A stretch of 64,000 nucleotides of DNA from Telmatactis stephensoni (GCA_029948255.1 JALIZF010001812.1:620001-684000); one strand, 5' to 3'. Shown: positions 12,901-25,764, counted from the stretch's first letter. The notes: a model not told the origin generated them from the sequence alone. Translations and numbers: made by a program.

Positions 12901-15900
12901 CTATACAACGCCCAATATCGTGCCACGCTCCTTGAGGTCACTGAACATGACGTCCCGTGATGAATCAGCAGTTTAACTGTTACCTGTGTGTGCAGAGATG
13001 AGATATGTTTCTGCAGACCTTCCATAAGTCTTTGAATAAAACCAGTAGGCCATGATAGTGGTTTTAAGGTGATTTTGCACGGGTCGATTTGCAACAATGT
13101 TTTTCTGCGCAAAACTTGGTCAAATTGATAATTTTGCATTAAAAGTTTTTAGAATTCATATCAAACATTTGCAACTTGTTCACTAAGCATATTGCTGAAA
13201 ATAGTTGCATTTTGTATTTTCTACGGCCTAAACTTTATGAGCAACATTTGATGCATGGAAAATCATTGTTGCGAATCAACCCATGTAGTATGCAAGCTAA
13301 GTGATTGAAATGCTTTGAATTGCTTGCACAGAAGGTTTTTGTCATGTTGGAACCAATTGTTTTTCAGTGATTTTAGGTGTTTCATGTACAATGATAATAT
13401 GCCTTCTTTAGGAGATGTATCGACTACATTTATTTGCAGAATTATTGCTAAGCTCACACAGTCACCTATAAGCTAAAATAAATCAAATTCAAATCAAAAT
13501 GGTAGGGGAAAATTAAGCTGGTTTCTCTGTGATCATTACAACTACACAAAACTGTTCAGTGATTGCAGCGATCAAATTATTAAGCTTTACTGATACAATC
13601 ACGATAGCTGAGATACAGTCAAACCTTTTTAAGTGACCACCCAAAATGTCAAGTTAAGATGGTTGCTTAATGGATAAGGTCTCCCCATAGGGTGCCTAGT
13701 CATACAAAAACTGTAGATAATTTACTCTCATCAATTGTCCATGTAAGAGGCATGTACAATTTGCCATGATAAGAGACTTTCCTCAGAATAGTACAGTATT
13801 ATAGACTACAATGATGAAAGAGTGACACGTAATCCAATTTTCACCCAGTGTGAGAGGGGATAATGTGTCATGTGGTTGCCTACTGGAAGTTAAAAACAAA
13901 AGAAATGACAAACAATCCACTCTAGAAGTGGTTGTGGTCGCTTACGAGAGGTGGTTGTCTGAGAGGTGCCAACTATAGTTACTATAGACAACCACCTCTC
14001 GTATAATATATTATTTTTATGTGAAACTTTTGGGATTTTTGAAAAGTGGTCCAATCTTGAAGGTGGACACCTATAGGAGGTGGTTGCAAGTAGAGAGTTG
14101 CAAGTGGAGGTTCAACTACAGAACAAAACCTACAGTATCTTTGTAATTGTGATCTCAATGATCACTGCAATCAATAACTAGTGTGGTTTCCATGCTGTGC
14201 TGAACACATTTTTCTGCAATTGTAGCAACATGTACGATGATGTGCAAACCAAACTTTACTTATCCTTTGATGTTAACTTTAATTGTTCAAGGAATTCAGT
14301 TTTTCTGTCATAACCTTTCTGTTTTATCTTCTTGTAGGTCGTCGAACATCTGCGTACAGAAACATTTAGGTAAGACTATGCAGAGTAAACCATATTAAGC
14401 ATTTTTGCTAATGAGTAGTGTTTCAAGTACAAGCTAATTTTGCTGCTGTTCTGTGTTGACTTCACGTGGTTTCATTGTAAAGAAAGTTCAAAAAAGATTG
14501 TAGGTTGTACAGTGCACATGTAAAATAAGGTCTATAACCACTGAACTGTTTATTTATCATTTTTTCAGTGAGCTTGTGAGTGACAATTCAGAAACAGAAT
14601 TGACAGGTAGGGTTTTTTTTTCAATCTAATGAAATTAATCAAGTAAAACAAAGCTCTATAATAAATTTCTGATCAAAATCCATCTTTGAGGCTGATATTC
14701 AAAGAACACAGAGGAGAACTTTAGCACCATTTGCATAGTTATGACCAGAAGTGGTCAGCAGGTTACCAAAAATGCAAACAGAGATACATGTAGAGTTTTC
14801 ACCAATGATGATACACTTCGTAATGGCCTGTCACCCAATTCCCAGTCAAGGCTTCTGCCTGGAAGGACACATAATTATGCAAACGGTGGTAAATTAAATC
14901 AGAAATCATTTGAATTTCAAGTTATAAATTGGAATTAATGTAACAACCATTTTATTTCTTTTTCTTCAGGATTTGCATGTTTTACAACTGAAAAGGGTAA
15001 AAAGAGAAAACGAGGAAACTTAACAGATGTCAGCTGTAGTAGCTATAGTAGTGGAGCTGGTAGCCCACTAAACTTGCCATTCTCACTGGGATTCATTGGA
15101 AAATCCGGCTTTGAAAGCACAGATGATAACTCTGATAGCTCACGATCAAAGTCCCTAAGTGGACTTCCAGGCTATCAAAGTGCAACAACCGCAGTAGTTA
15201 GTGACTCCGAAGATGAAATAGATTTTCCAAATGGTTAGTATTTCTGTGTACTGAATATAGCAATGACATGAAGCTATTTTCTCCTTTGGAATGCAAAAGA
15301 TCTCTAGGAGAACTTTGAAATTGATCAGAAATTGATCAGAAATTACATGTACAATGGACTATCTTAGTCCCAGAGGTTTCTCAGTCTATTTACTGGTGAA
15401 GTATCTCTAAAACCAGGGTAAATACAGTTTCAACAACCTCCCAAAGTATACAAGAAGGAGAAGGAATGGAAGGTTGATATCTCTCATGGGAAGTGCCCAC
15501 TTACTGCAGATGTCTATTAGTGGAAGTGTCGTGTTCGTTTTCACACCCTTTATTCATGACGTTCTTAAGTGTATTTCTATTTCTAATTGTTCACCTTTAT
15601 CTCTTCAAGATGTAACAGATCTAGATACATTTGCTGTGGAGTTTGAACCCCCTGAAACCAACAGTGAAGATGATGATGATGATGGTGATGATGATGGTGA
15701 AAGTGATGGAGGTTAGTTTATCACAAAATTAATCAGTGTCTCCAAATTTAAAATCTTAAGTAAGCTTTTATCCAATTGAAAACATCGATCTTTAGTATCA
15801 TCAAAACATCCCATTTATAGTATGGTCTGGTCATAAACTAAAGGAAGAGGTCCCTGCAAAAATAGCATATTATTAAGTGATTGGGCATGTCAGTATACAA

Positions 15901-17385
15901 AGGTGTGCATGGTAGTGACACAGAGTTTTGATGCCCTGTCAGTTTGGTGGGATCTGTAGTAGTGCGAATTACCTGTGGGACAGCTAAAACACTTTAGGAG
16001 GAACCAAGAACATGAACTATTCATTGTAATCATACTGTATAATTAATATAGTAATAATATAATAAGATAACTATTATCTTTACAGAGCCAGTTATAGTAA
16101 TTCCATCATCATCAGATGAAGAAGATCCTGGTGCTGATGGTGGTGATGAGTATGATATAGATAGTGATAGTGAAGACTCTTGGGAGTGTCCAGAATGTTG
16201 GACAATAAACCACCCAATGACAACAAAATGCTTGATGTGCTGGAAGGAGAGAGCATCATGGGTACCTCAGTTAAACAGGTGAGAATATTCACTTGATCAA
16301 AACTTGAATTCTTCATTATCATTTATGGAATATGCTGGAGAAGTTGCATTTTGATCAGTGTACATACAAATGCTGCATGTTTAGAGGGAGATGTGAGAGT
16401 CTTTGCAAAATGTTTGAACTACCATAACTATTTTCCGAGTGGCAAAGTGGCTAGAAAATGAATATGCCATTAACTGCTTTTTTGTCCTTTTAAAAACTGC
16501 ATTTGTTTATATGTCGATGTGTACATTCCTTACATTACCATGTGCTGTAGTCAATTTCTAAAGAATATAATATTACAGGCTGTTGAGGCTGAGGTTGAAC
16601 GACTTGAACCATGAAATGGTCTATTGATTAGAATGCTCACCAAGTTCTGAGAAGCACTTGTTTACGTCTTGTTGAATGTGATATTATATAATATAATAAA
16701 ATATTTCACATTTATCTTCAGGACAATGTCTGCTCCAGAGCCAGGCACTTCTAAGGACAATGCTGATCATATAATTCCAACTTTAACAAGATCTAAAACC
16801 ATCCCATCTGCTAATGCTGAAGTCAGGCCAGGATCAAACATGCTTTTAGAAAATAAGATTGTGGTATCTTTGTCACGGTCATCAAGCAGTTGCTCTAGTA
16901 CAACACAAACGTCTTGTGATAGTGGCATATGTATATCGTCATGTGAGACGGACACAGAAAGGACAATAATTCCTTTGGACAGGAAAAATTTGTGTGGTGG
17001 GACGTCAGGCAATAATGAGAAAGATAGCGAAACCACAAAAGACTTATTTGCTTCTAGTGCTTCAATCATTACTAGTGCTTTAACATTAGAATCACATGAA
17101 GAAACAACTGCAATATTACCTTCTGACTCCAGTAACACAGCAAGCACTTCATCATCTGATTCTCAGATCAATACTCAAACAACTGAAGAATCTTCCAAGG
17201 ATAATGACGATTCTTTGCGCTTGTGTGTGATTTGCTCAACTGAACCAAGAAATGCCAGCATAATCCACGGTCGATCAGGTCACCAGGTTTGTTGTATCAC
17301 TTGTGCTGAGAAACTTAAAGCGGCTAAAAAGCGCTGTCCTGTTTGCCGCAGAAGAATTAATTTGGTAATTAAGAATTTTCTTTAG
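9984..17385 (+). CDS. MDM2: MDM2/MDM4-like E3 ubiquitin ligase (RanBP2 zinc finger + RING), no SWIB domain seen
   Basis: Family role: RING E3 ligase that ubiquitinates p53 and restrains it in the nucleus. Modelled exons: 9984-10016, 14338-14369, 14569-14606, 14970-15233, 15610-15711, 16086-16278 and 16722-17385; all junctions keep frame and give 441 residues. Order: basic KKRKRG stretch (likely NLS), Ser-rich region, acidic tract, a C-x2-C-x10-C-x2-C zinc finger (Cys191, 194, 205, 208) with the MDM2-like WEC start, a Ser/Thr-rich linker, then a C-terminal RING with C389, C392, H403, H408, C412, C415, C426, C429. This spacing is identical to vertebrate MDM2. A penultimate Phe is kept in the tail. 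The first exon (11 codons, good GTAAGT donor, phase 0) is the weakest part. The N-terminal SWIB/p53-binding domain expected before the acidic part was not found in the 4.3-kb first intron. It may be absent, diverged, or in exons I missed. Confidence 0.88.
10017..14337. other. First intron of the MDM2-like gene (no exon recognised)
   Basis: This AT-rich 4.3-kb stretch should hold any SWIB-domain exons. I read it in three frames looking for the family's conserved LxLLxxVGA and QQHIVYC-type segments and found none bounded by splice sites. It contains a pogo/Tigger-like MITE (13616-14119) and dispersed-repeat-like sequence around 12880-13140 (TTGCAACAATG-type words). Confidence 0.5.
13616..14119. 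mobile_element. Non-autonomous pogo/Tigger-like element
   Basis: The left end, TA followed by CAGTCAAACC, is mirrored by GGTTCAACTA at the right end. Inside are repeated GTGACCACC/GGTGGTTGTC words typical of invertebrate Tigger-like MITEs. A TA target site is visible on the left; the right copy is mutated. There is no transposase frame. Confidence 0.65.
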
Positions 17386-18328
17386 TAGCTAGGCTCTGCT
17401 GGATAACCAGAGTTTCAAGGCAAATTCTGGATTACTGTGAAAACATACATGATTTGTACTGTGCAATTACTTTCTTATTTGCATATGACTGTGAAATTTG
17501 CCTGTGCTATAATTTGCCATCACCGTACTATGTGTAGTTTTTCACAGTTTTACAAAATGTGCTCTATTTTATATTTGATGCCCACCTTGACATGTTTTCC
17601 CAGTCATCCAAAATCGTCCCTTTGTATAAAATAATCTCATGTTCAGTGGATAGGCTTCCATTACACAAATTTATCCACTTGTACAGTTTGTACAGTAATT
17701 GTCAGTCTTTGTGTGCACTCCTAAATATTTTAATTACATTACCAAATTGTGAATATTTTAACATTATCTTTTCACCAATTACAATTGAACTAAGACCTGA
17801 TAGTTACTGACCTTCTGTACTTTCTTGTGCATGGTAGCTGAAAAGCTTCCATATTATTTTATTTAAGCCCATAAAACTTGGCCTATTGCACATGGCACTC
17901 TGCTCAAATACCTTACCTAATTTGCTGAATCATTTTGTTATGGCATGCTTTTTGCTTTAACAACTTTTGTAAGTTTGACACGATGTGTGGTTTGACTACA
18001 GCACAGAATATGTTGTCTGGAATCACCCACCACTCCAAAGCCTCAATAGTCAAACTTCACTGTATTAGGTAGGGAACAGTGAAGTTCTATACGGAATGGG
18101 TCAAAGCGGCTTTTATATAAATGCACTCCTTAAACAAAAACTTTACTACAAGGGCGGCTTTAGCACATGGCTTTTCGAGTGAGTTTTGCAGCTTAATGTC
18201 ATTGGCATGACTTGCTGTGCCCTTGTTTTGACTGCCCTCTTCTGCATGTGCATGAATACCTCACTGCAGTTTTAGATACAGGTGTTACAACAAAGAAGGG
18301 GTAGAAGGTGCATTGGTTAGACCTTATG

Positions 18329-18523
18329 TCACATTTAGGTGAAAAAGTGCACTTCATTGAATATTATGAACTTTACTGCACATCAATTCACTGCACGCCA
18401 GTTTTGCTGTACCTTTGCCTAAAGTCACATTTAAGTGAAAAAGTGCACTTCATTGAATATTATGAACTTTACTGCATGTCAATTCACTGCACGCCAGTTT
18501 TGCTGTACCTTTGCTTAAAGTGC
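18329..18523 (+). repeat. Two-copy tandem duplication, period about 96 bp
   Basis: The unit beginning TCACATTTAGGTGAAAAAG at 18329 recurs at about 18425 with only a few substitutions and runs through CTGTACCTTTGC in both copies. It is non-coding as far as can be seen. Confidence 0.85.
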
Positions 18524-19432
18524 ATGCAATAATACTGTCTTACACTTTATGAAACTTTTCCTTGATTGACAAGGAGTTTCATTTGTTGTTGAAATCTGCC
18601 AACCTTATTCCTTGTGACACACAGTCCCTTGTAATGGTTCATAGAAGTCCAATTTGCAGTGACCCTGAATAAAACCATTGATTTTAGCCTGAGTTATGAC
18701 TATATTATTGGCCTCCTAAGAACCAATTATTACCGACTGTTGTCTATTAAATTCTTAGTTAGGGAACTCTGTACAAAATCTAGGTTTACTAAAATTACTG
18801 ATTGATATAATTGTTTTTAATTAATTGCACCCAGTGCATGTCTGTGAGTACTCAACCCTCCCCTCTAGGGAACCCCAAAGGGGAGGGTGTGTGTTGTATA
18901 TGAAGGACAATGCCATAGATATATTTTCTATTTACATGCATTAAAAGTTATATCTCATATAAGCAATAATACAAATGCACACTTTCTTACATAAAAACAG
19001 TAAAGGTGACGTCTGACCAGAATATGAATTCTCTTTTTGATAGCCTTATTTTCAAAGGAGAAACTAAATTTTGATCAGAAATCACAGCAATATAACTTAA
19101 GCATAGCAACAATTATCATAGCAACGTAAATTTGTTACTGCTTGTCTGTTAATAAGGCATCAGTCACCATGGCAACATCTTGCCAAAGCAATAACTGGTG
19201 CCATATATGTACTTACTTGATGCTGTAGCAACATAACTTTCAATAACTAATTACTACCATAGCAACATAATTTTCGTATATCCTGTCATTTACCATATTT
19301 ACATTAAATTACAAAGTCATTGCTAATAGCAATACATTCTTTTCCATCAAGTTTTATTCAGAAAAAAATAAGAGTGAGAATAATATAAAATTATTATTGT
19401 ATAGTGAACTACTGAAGCATGTCTAGCATAAA

Positions 19433-19711
19433 GGCCGACACACACTAGGCGTCAGGTCGCTGTGACATGAAGTGGCGACACGTCGCTTCGTGTGCACTGT
19501 GCTGCGAGGAAGCCACTTTTACTGATTTTGTTGCTGCGATCGTATGCACGAATTTAAACCAGTTTGAATTCGTGCGACGTGTTGCAGTGAAAAAATTCTG
19601 TCGCGGCGACAAGATTTTCACAGAAATTCCACAGTACACACGAGGGGAATTGTCACCATGACGTGTCCACGCTTCATGTCGCAGTGACCTGACGCCTAGT
19701 GTGTGCCAGCC
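19433..19711. mobile_element. TTAA-type MITE (piggyBac-like)
   Basis: The left end AGGCCGACACACACTAGGCG and the right end, whose reverse complement is AGGCTGGCACACACTAGGCG, form terminal inverted repeats of 40 bp or more. The right flank is TTAA; the left copy is degraded (ATAA). Internal words such as GACATGAAG are mirrored too. No transposase. Confidence 0.7.
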
Positions 19712-20826
19712 TTAATAGTAGCTTTACTTCATACACCCTAAATAGAGCCACTGAGAGATGTTGGCTGCTGCTTTTATGTTGGATGAAGTGAGGTGGTTGT
19801 AGTCTGGTTGTGCATTCATTTTTGAATAGCTTTTTACTAAATAGATATTATTTATTGTTTTTGATTGTGTGTTATGTAGTATTCTTCACAGCTGAGTTTA
19901 GTCCTGTCCCACAATTCTACCTCATGAAAAGGAGAGTATATTTTATGCATGTTAGATATCAAGAATTAAACCATTAAAACAATTAATTTCTGTAGAATGA
20001 AAAAAGTAGATGGCTGCAGAGTTCTATAGGATCTTATTTAAAAACTTGTATACTTGGTAGTTTGCAGCCATTTAATTTGTAGCCATCCAACACTTTGTCC
20101 AATAGCTGTTGCATAACACTGTTGTATAATTTCCAAAGATAATATTATTATCAGTTTTAATTACCATAGGCATTCCTTATCATTGTCTGTATTGCTGTGC
20201 AATGTTTGATAACTTTTTGAAGTTTAACTTAATATTTATTGTTGAGGGTTAAACTGGGTTAGCATTGCCATAATTTTATGTCTTTGGTTGTCAGTTGCAG
20301 CAAATAGCCATTAAGAAATACTTCTTAGCTTTGCATGATGTTTTACATAGGCTATTATTAATGTGCTGAATAGAAAGCTAGGACGTAAAAATAGGCAGTA
20401 CTGCAAAGCTGTCTCAGCATACAGAGCAAATTTTGTATGAGTAACAACAATATGCTTAGAGCAGTTGTGTGTATGACTGTGAAACTGGATGGCCATGGAA
20501 CAGCACAGTTATGACAGAAATTTCATACTTTTTATAGACAACATGGTACAGGCACAGTCACGGCAAGGTGCAGTCCATTTCACACTTGTATGCAAACTGC
20601 TCTTTACACTGCAGTCATGGCTATTGTACTACAACCAATTAGGAGTCCATGATCAGCTCTTTGGTCTGTCAAAACTTGGAGTTATGTCTACAGTTCTGTC
20701 AAGTACATTACAGAGAAAATAATTCTGTATCATTTCCCACTCATACAAAATCTGTTCTAAGCCTCTTTGCTGAAAGTTACGCCACTCCAAATTTTATGTA
20801 GCCAGTTTTTCCCATTTGCTGGCATT

Positions 20827-20975
20827 TGAAGGGTTCCCTGTGAAAATGGCCTAAGTGAGTTTTTGATGGATGTCCTGAGATAATTTTTCCAGCATAAGAA
20901 AGTTTATTATACCACTTTATACCACTGAAAAATATCAAAAAAGTCACTTTGGCCGTTTTCATATGGGACCCTTCA
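20827..20975. mobile_element. Short MITE, about 149 bp
   Basis: TGAAGGGTTCCCTGTGAAAA at the left end is mirrored by an end whose reverse complement is TGAAGGGTCCCATATGAAAA, continuing into GGCC(T/A)AAGTGA. The terminal inverted repeat is about 32 bp. Superfamily not determined. Confidence 0.65.
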
Positions 20976-21352
20976 TTTATAAGAATCCCAAATAGGCATG
21001 CATATTATGAATTGCTTAATGAAATATGTAGAGCAACTTTATAGGACGATGAGCAGTGTGCAAAAAATTCTTGTGATTGTGGCCACTCCTATAAAGCATC
21101 TATATGTTAATAGATATTAATAATATAACAAAAATATAATATATGCCTTTATAAGGCCACTAAGTAAAACCCATCTAAGTTTGGGTCAATTATGTATTTT
21201 TTTACTTTGCATGCCTTTTGTAGCTGTCTTGCATGATTCTCCTGATTATTAGCTTGTTTCTCAGTTTTGTGAATAATTTCAAGATATGGTCGAAGTGAAC
21301 AACTACCATAAAATAGATGTACTAAAGTGCAGGAAGATCAGCCTGTCACTTA

Positions 21353-21476
21353 CTGATGCCGTACCAACCACTTACTGACACCTTACCAACCACTTACTGA
21401 CACCTTACCAACCACTTATTGACACCTTACCAACCACTTACTGACACCTTACCAACCACTTATTGACACCTTATCA
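21353..21476 (+). repeat. 22-bp minisatellite
   Basis: The unit CTTACTGACACCTTACCAACCA is repeated about five and a half times with single-base variants such as CTTATTGACACC. Confidence 0.9.
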
Positions 21477-21820
21477 AACACTGATCAACAAATCACTTTA
21501 ATATAGTAATTTGTCCAATTTTGTGGTGTAGATTGTTCACTTTAACTATTGCTGTAAGTTCCATATGAACTATAGTAAAACTTGACAATTGAGGAAAGCT
21601 TTTCCTCGTGTATTATTTTTCTTGCGATTTTTTCCTATCTTCTTTTTTCTCATCCCCGTTTGTCTCAAACTCCTTCATGTTGTCTGACTTTTTCTTTAAA
21701 TTGTTAACTTCCATTATTATAAGTACTTTTAGTTAAAATAGGGTTGGACTCGTTCACAAAATATGTGACGTTTGACACCAATTTTTGCGTGACTTGTGAG
21801 AGTGACATTGCGTGACGGTC

Positions 21821-24139
21821 ATGGAAAACGTGGCCTTTTTTGCTGTTTTACTTTTGTGCCTTTTAGTAGCAGATTGCAGCAGAACCGAAGACTTAGACCG
21901 CAGCTCGTTATGGTAATCTTTGTGCAACTTTTATTGCTTTATTATGAGATTAACTTATTGATTTTATAAAAAAAAATTGATTGTAAAGATGATTGTGAGA
22001 TGGAAAAATAAAATTGATTAACAAGTTAAATTGAGTCTAATTTTGGCATCCATGGGTTGCAGACCATCTAGAAGGGGGGAAAGGGGATTATGAGATTAAT
22101 TTATTGATTTTATCAAAGAACCTGATTGTTAAGATGATTGTGAGAGTCAAATATAATTTATTACCGCGTTTTTGGTATTCATGGGTTCCAGACCATCGAG
22201 AGGGGGAATTGATCAATACCTGCCATGCATCCTCAAACTATCTTATGTCGAATCCTGAAGCACTGTCTTTATATATCGAACTCTGCCCGCTAGAGTGAAA
22301 ATGAGACACGTCTTAACTAAGGTGCGAACCTCTCCGAATAAAACAGCAAATTTTAGTATAGGACGCGCCTAATGCTGTACCTCAATAAGGCGCGTCTTCG
22401 TCTGAAAGTGCCGTTTATACGGAGAGGTTTGCACCTCGTTTAAGGCGCGTCTTGTGGAAGGCATGTTTTATTTGGTCTCGTAAAGATGGCCCTAATGTAA
22501 CGTTTCCCATGCAGCCTGTTTTCCAGACGTCAGGGGACCACCCGCTGAAAAAAATCAGGAAAATTAATCTCCGTTACCTCACGATGTTGGAGAAAAACCA
22601 AGTGAAACGAATCTATAAATACAAAAGAAATGCAAAGTTGTTGCTTCAAAAAACCGGTTTAATTCCAGCTTAGTATAGTGTATTCAAATGGATTTTTCAA
22701 AGCTATCAAAGGCCAATCAGCCTTGTTGGCGGACACATGGTGAGTTGCTATAATTGAATTTATGTTTAAGCCAGTTATATAATACACAAACATTGATTGA
22801 AAAAAGCCACTAAAGTGCTATGAACACTTGATTGGCTTTAGAAAGTCTTGCAGAAATTCCCAAAACAATCGTTTGTAAGCTCACTCTAACCAATGGACGT
22901 CCGGCAATAAACGGTAAACTGCGGATGGAGTATTTAGAGTAGACATACATAGTTTGCCTTTTTCGCTTCCTTCACAGCCTTCAGCTGAATTGAAGTTTAG
23001 ATGAACAGAAATTTTGTTTTTAAACAGATCAACGAAATTGTTTTTTTGTCTTTGCTCTTCGACGAAATGCTTTTTTAAGAGCATTGGCTTTGCGAGAATC
23101 ACACCTGCTTAATCATAAATCATACAAGGTGATAATAGCATCCAAATGCTGCAATGATTACGTCCATATATTAGATTTATCGACTCTTATCCAATACAAG
23201 CCAACCAACTACTTGATCGAACAAGATCAAGGAAAGCGCCAATGTAATTTCTTCATGAGTCTTAATTCCTTCACCATATTAAATGGAAAGACTATAGTTT
23301 TCTTTCTTCTTTGCCAGTGATCGCAACTCTTACTTCCCAATCAGTTCAAAAGGCATTCAGTTCTTCAAAATGGAAAAGGAAAAATTCCCTAAAATAGCGA
23401 AGACTAAACTGATTGTCCGTAAGAAACTTGTTAAGAAGAACGCAACAATCAAAAAACAAGATCTTACAATCTTGAGAAAGGTAAGTGAAATAAATTGGAC
23501 AACGCGAAGCTAAATTGATATGCTAAAAGCTGACAATCAGTAAGATTACAAAGCTGAAATTGGAAGTCATGTTAAGCCACGTTACGTTATTCTCTTTAAA
23601 ACTAAAAAGAATCTGAATATTCAAGCATACTCTTGAAAATAGCAGTGAAATCCGGAAAAGAACAAAATGTATGACTGACTGGTTTACTCTGGTTTGGAAT
23701 TCAATTCAACTTTATCGAGCGCTCATGCCGCATATATATTGGACAGTGTTTGACGCGTGTAGCCATATCAACTGAGTTCTGATTATCTCAATCCACCACG
23801 ATTATATCGTTAAACAATAAAAAACCTTTGACTTTTCCTCCTCGAAATCTAATTCTTTTTATCATTACAAACGAAAGAACAAAAATCTCAAAACTACCAC
23901 AACCATTTGAAACACAATATTCTTTTGTTTTCTTTTGACTCTATAGCACTTCAGTTTACTTATAAAAGCCGAGTGAACTTTATTAATTTCTTTATCAGTT
24001 AACGATAATGTTTACCAAAGAATACGGAAAAGTCGTTTTGTTTACAAAGAGCTGGCTAAAGTAATCCCTTTAGAGTCGCTTTTCAGCCGTTGTTAAGGAG
24101 TAGTTAGATTATTGTATTTCAGTCTACGGTAAAGCAATA
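21821..24139 (+). CDS. Candidate small secreted basic protein (tentative model)
   Basis: An ATG at 21821 opens a 92-base exon coding a hydrophobic leader (AFFAVLLLCLLVA, then CSRTED), a typical signal peptide, ending at a GTAATC donor in phase 2. The best partner is 23318-23480. It has a strong pyrimidine-rich acceptor (TTCTTTGCCAG), the matching phase, and codes a Lys-rich segment (KIAKTKLIVRKKLVKKNA) ending at GTAAGT. Splicing on to the acceptor at 24121 adds a few residues and stops with TAA at 24138-24140. The product would be about 90 residues. No family is recognised. An alternative is that 23370-23480 is a separate ATG exon. Confidence 0.3.
21942..22205 (+). repeat. Two-copy tandem duplication, period about 145 bp
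   Basis: The segment from TTATGAGATTAACTTATTG to CCATGGGTTGCAGACCATC is repeated directly after it as TTATGAGATTAATTTATTG to TCATGGGTTCCAGACCATC, with moderate divergence. It lies in the intron of the candidate secreted-protein gene. Confidence 0.75.
22303..22455. mobile_element. Short MITE, about 150 bp
   Basis: GAGACACGTCTTAACTAAGG at the left is mirrored by an end whose reverse complement is CAAGACGCGCCTTAAACGAG, followed in both arms by GTGC(G/A)AACCTCTCCG. Non-coding. Confidence 0.65.
22514..22673 (+). CDS. Unassigned open segment (possible terminal exon)
   Basis: After a good-looking acceptor (TTTCCCATGCAG) an open frame of 52 codons runs to TAG at 22671. It is rich in Lys, Arg and Leu (KKIRKINLRYLTMLEKN). 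It does not fit the phase of the signal-peptide exon at 21821 and no other partner was found. It is recorded because it may be an alternative last exon of a neighbouring gene. Confidence 0.15.
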
Positions 24140-24223
24140 ATGGCCGACTACAGAGCTTCCAGGAGGTCTAAAAAGGCTTCTACCCTGAGAGCACATTCGC
24201 TGCCAAAAGTCCTGAAAATTGTG
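24140..24223 (+). CDS. Orphan ATG exon A (28 codons, phase 0)
   Basis: ATG GCC GAC opens a Ser/Arg/Lys-rich segment (RASRRSKKAS) that ends exactly at a GTATGT donor in phase 0. It is one of three such ATG exons (with 25407 and 25804) upstream of the phase-0 acceptor at 26165, so it could be an alternative first exon of the CABCOCO1-like gene. No family similarity is recognised. Confidence 0.2.
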
Positions 24224-24654
24224 GTATGTACAAATAGCAGATGTGTGTATATGTAAGGCTAGTTTTGAAGATACGAATCTGTATGAAAATTTATTAATTA
24301 TAATTTGTGTGCCGCGGTTTCTCGGACGTACAGCACAGCAGTTATCAAATGGAAAGCCATTTCACAGTAATGAGTTGATAAAAACAATCGCCAGGCGATA
24401 TTTCTTGTTTCTAATGAATTAATGAATTTTGAACAAAACTTTGAGAAAGTTTTCCGGACAACGATTGACTACGCAGCCTTATTTGGTGGGCCATAGACTC
24501 TGCTGACGACAGCCATAAACATAGAAAGAGGATTCAGTCAACATGGTTTTTGTCTTACTCCAGGAGTGGATTTCTGCTTATTCTGAATTGAATTTGTTGC
24601 ATCAATTCTTTCTTTCTTTCTGTAGTTGTTGGTTTATTAGGCGCTTTTTGGTCA

Positions 24655-24665
24655 TTTTTTCTTTT

Positions 24666-24757
<92 letters not shown>

Positions 24758-24761
24758 TCCT

Positions 24762-24809
<48 letters not shown>

Positions 24810-24831
24810 AACAACAACAACAACAACAAAT
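24655..24831. repeat. (CTTT)n microsatellite followed by (AAC)n
   Basis: An almost pure CTTT run spans about 24661-24809 with one CCTTC interruption, followed by AACAACAAC to 24831. Open frames of FLSFF and KKER type on both strands are artefacts of the repeat. Confidence 0.97.
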
Positions 24832-25406
24832 AAATAGATGAAGAGAAGAATTGAAATTATCAAAAAGCTAGCAATATAGAAAAGATCGGATCAGTGAAAA
24901 TGAAATTAAAGTAAAAGTAATCAAACAAGCCTGCCTTGGAGAAAATTCGGCACTGGATTTGCCCCTGGAGTGGTAATAACCATTTGGTTCCTGGACTACG
25001 AGTGAGACAAGGACTTCACATCCACATATTCATAGATTCATAATTGATTAACGTTAGGTTTTATTATTTTGGTTTAAAACAAAAGCAAGGTACTTATAAA
25101 GAAATTCAAATTATAACTCTATTATGTGGTGTCAATTGCTTTAGTGTCTATTGGGATAAAAATACTTATTTTTAGCACAATAGCAAGCGTACTAAAGAGA
25201 TTCTCAACACAATAGACGTAGCATTTTCTTAATTCCAACGACAACTTATTTGACCCCAAGCAGCTGAATTATCACTTGAAAGTTTCGTTAAGTTCATGTG
25301 GATTTTATAGGATTTTGAAGAGCTCAGATTGTAACTTTTTCGAAATTGTAAAACGGGCGAAAAAAACTGGACTTATATAAGTTGTATCTGGTGTCAAGCG
25401 TTTTGG

Positions 25407-25541
25407 ATGGCGTCAAGCCAGAGTATTGTCGAAGGAGTGAAGTTTCGCCCTGGAGAAAGAAAGATATCTCGGACAAATTCTGGAGCTACATCGAGAATGA
25501 ATCGAAGGAGAAGCTCAGGGGCGGTGATCAAAGTGTCTAAG
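25407..25541 (+). CDS. Orphan ATG exon B (45 codons, phase 0)
   Basis: ATG GCG TCA opens a basic Ser-rich segment (RRRSSGAVIKVSK at the end), followed by a GTATCT donor in phase 0. A TATATAAG box lies about 33 bp upstream, around 25374. It could be an alternative first exon of the gene downstream; no domain is recognised. Confidence 0.22.
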
Positions 25542-25764
25542 GTATCTTATCTTCTTATCTTCGTGTTGGTTTTAATATGGCTTGATATTTTGAAAATTGA
25601 AAAATTCTGTCTCATATTTACTAAAGTTGAATTCATTTTTTTATAAAAATATCTTAACAAGTTTCAACTGAGTCTGCAAGAACGGGTGAAAATATCGAAA
25701 AATTCGATAAATTTCTGGTTTCTGCTGTTTTTGTTGGGAATCATGCGGTATTCCTGTGTTCTTT

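Larger units (their letters stand above)
17386..21820. other. Intergenic region downstream of the MDM2-like gene
   Basis: No convincing exon was seen in 4.4 kb. The proximal part is presumably the MDM2-like 3' UTR; a possible AATAAA lies at about 18668. The rest holds a tandem duplication, two MITEs and a 22-bp minisatellite listed separately. Open frames of 60-83 codons here have no recognisable domain. Confidence 0.5.

Noticed and set aside
24543..24863. FLSFF-repeat and KKER-repeat frames
   Set aside because: Pure consequence of the CTTT microsatellite.
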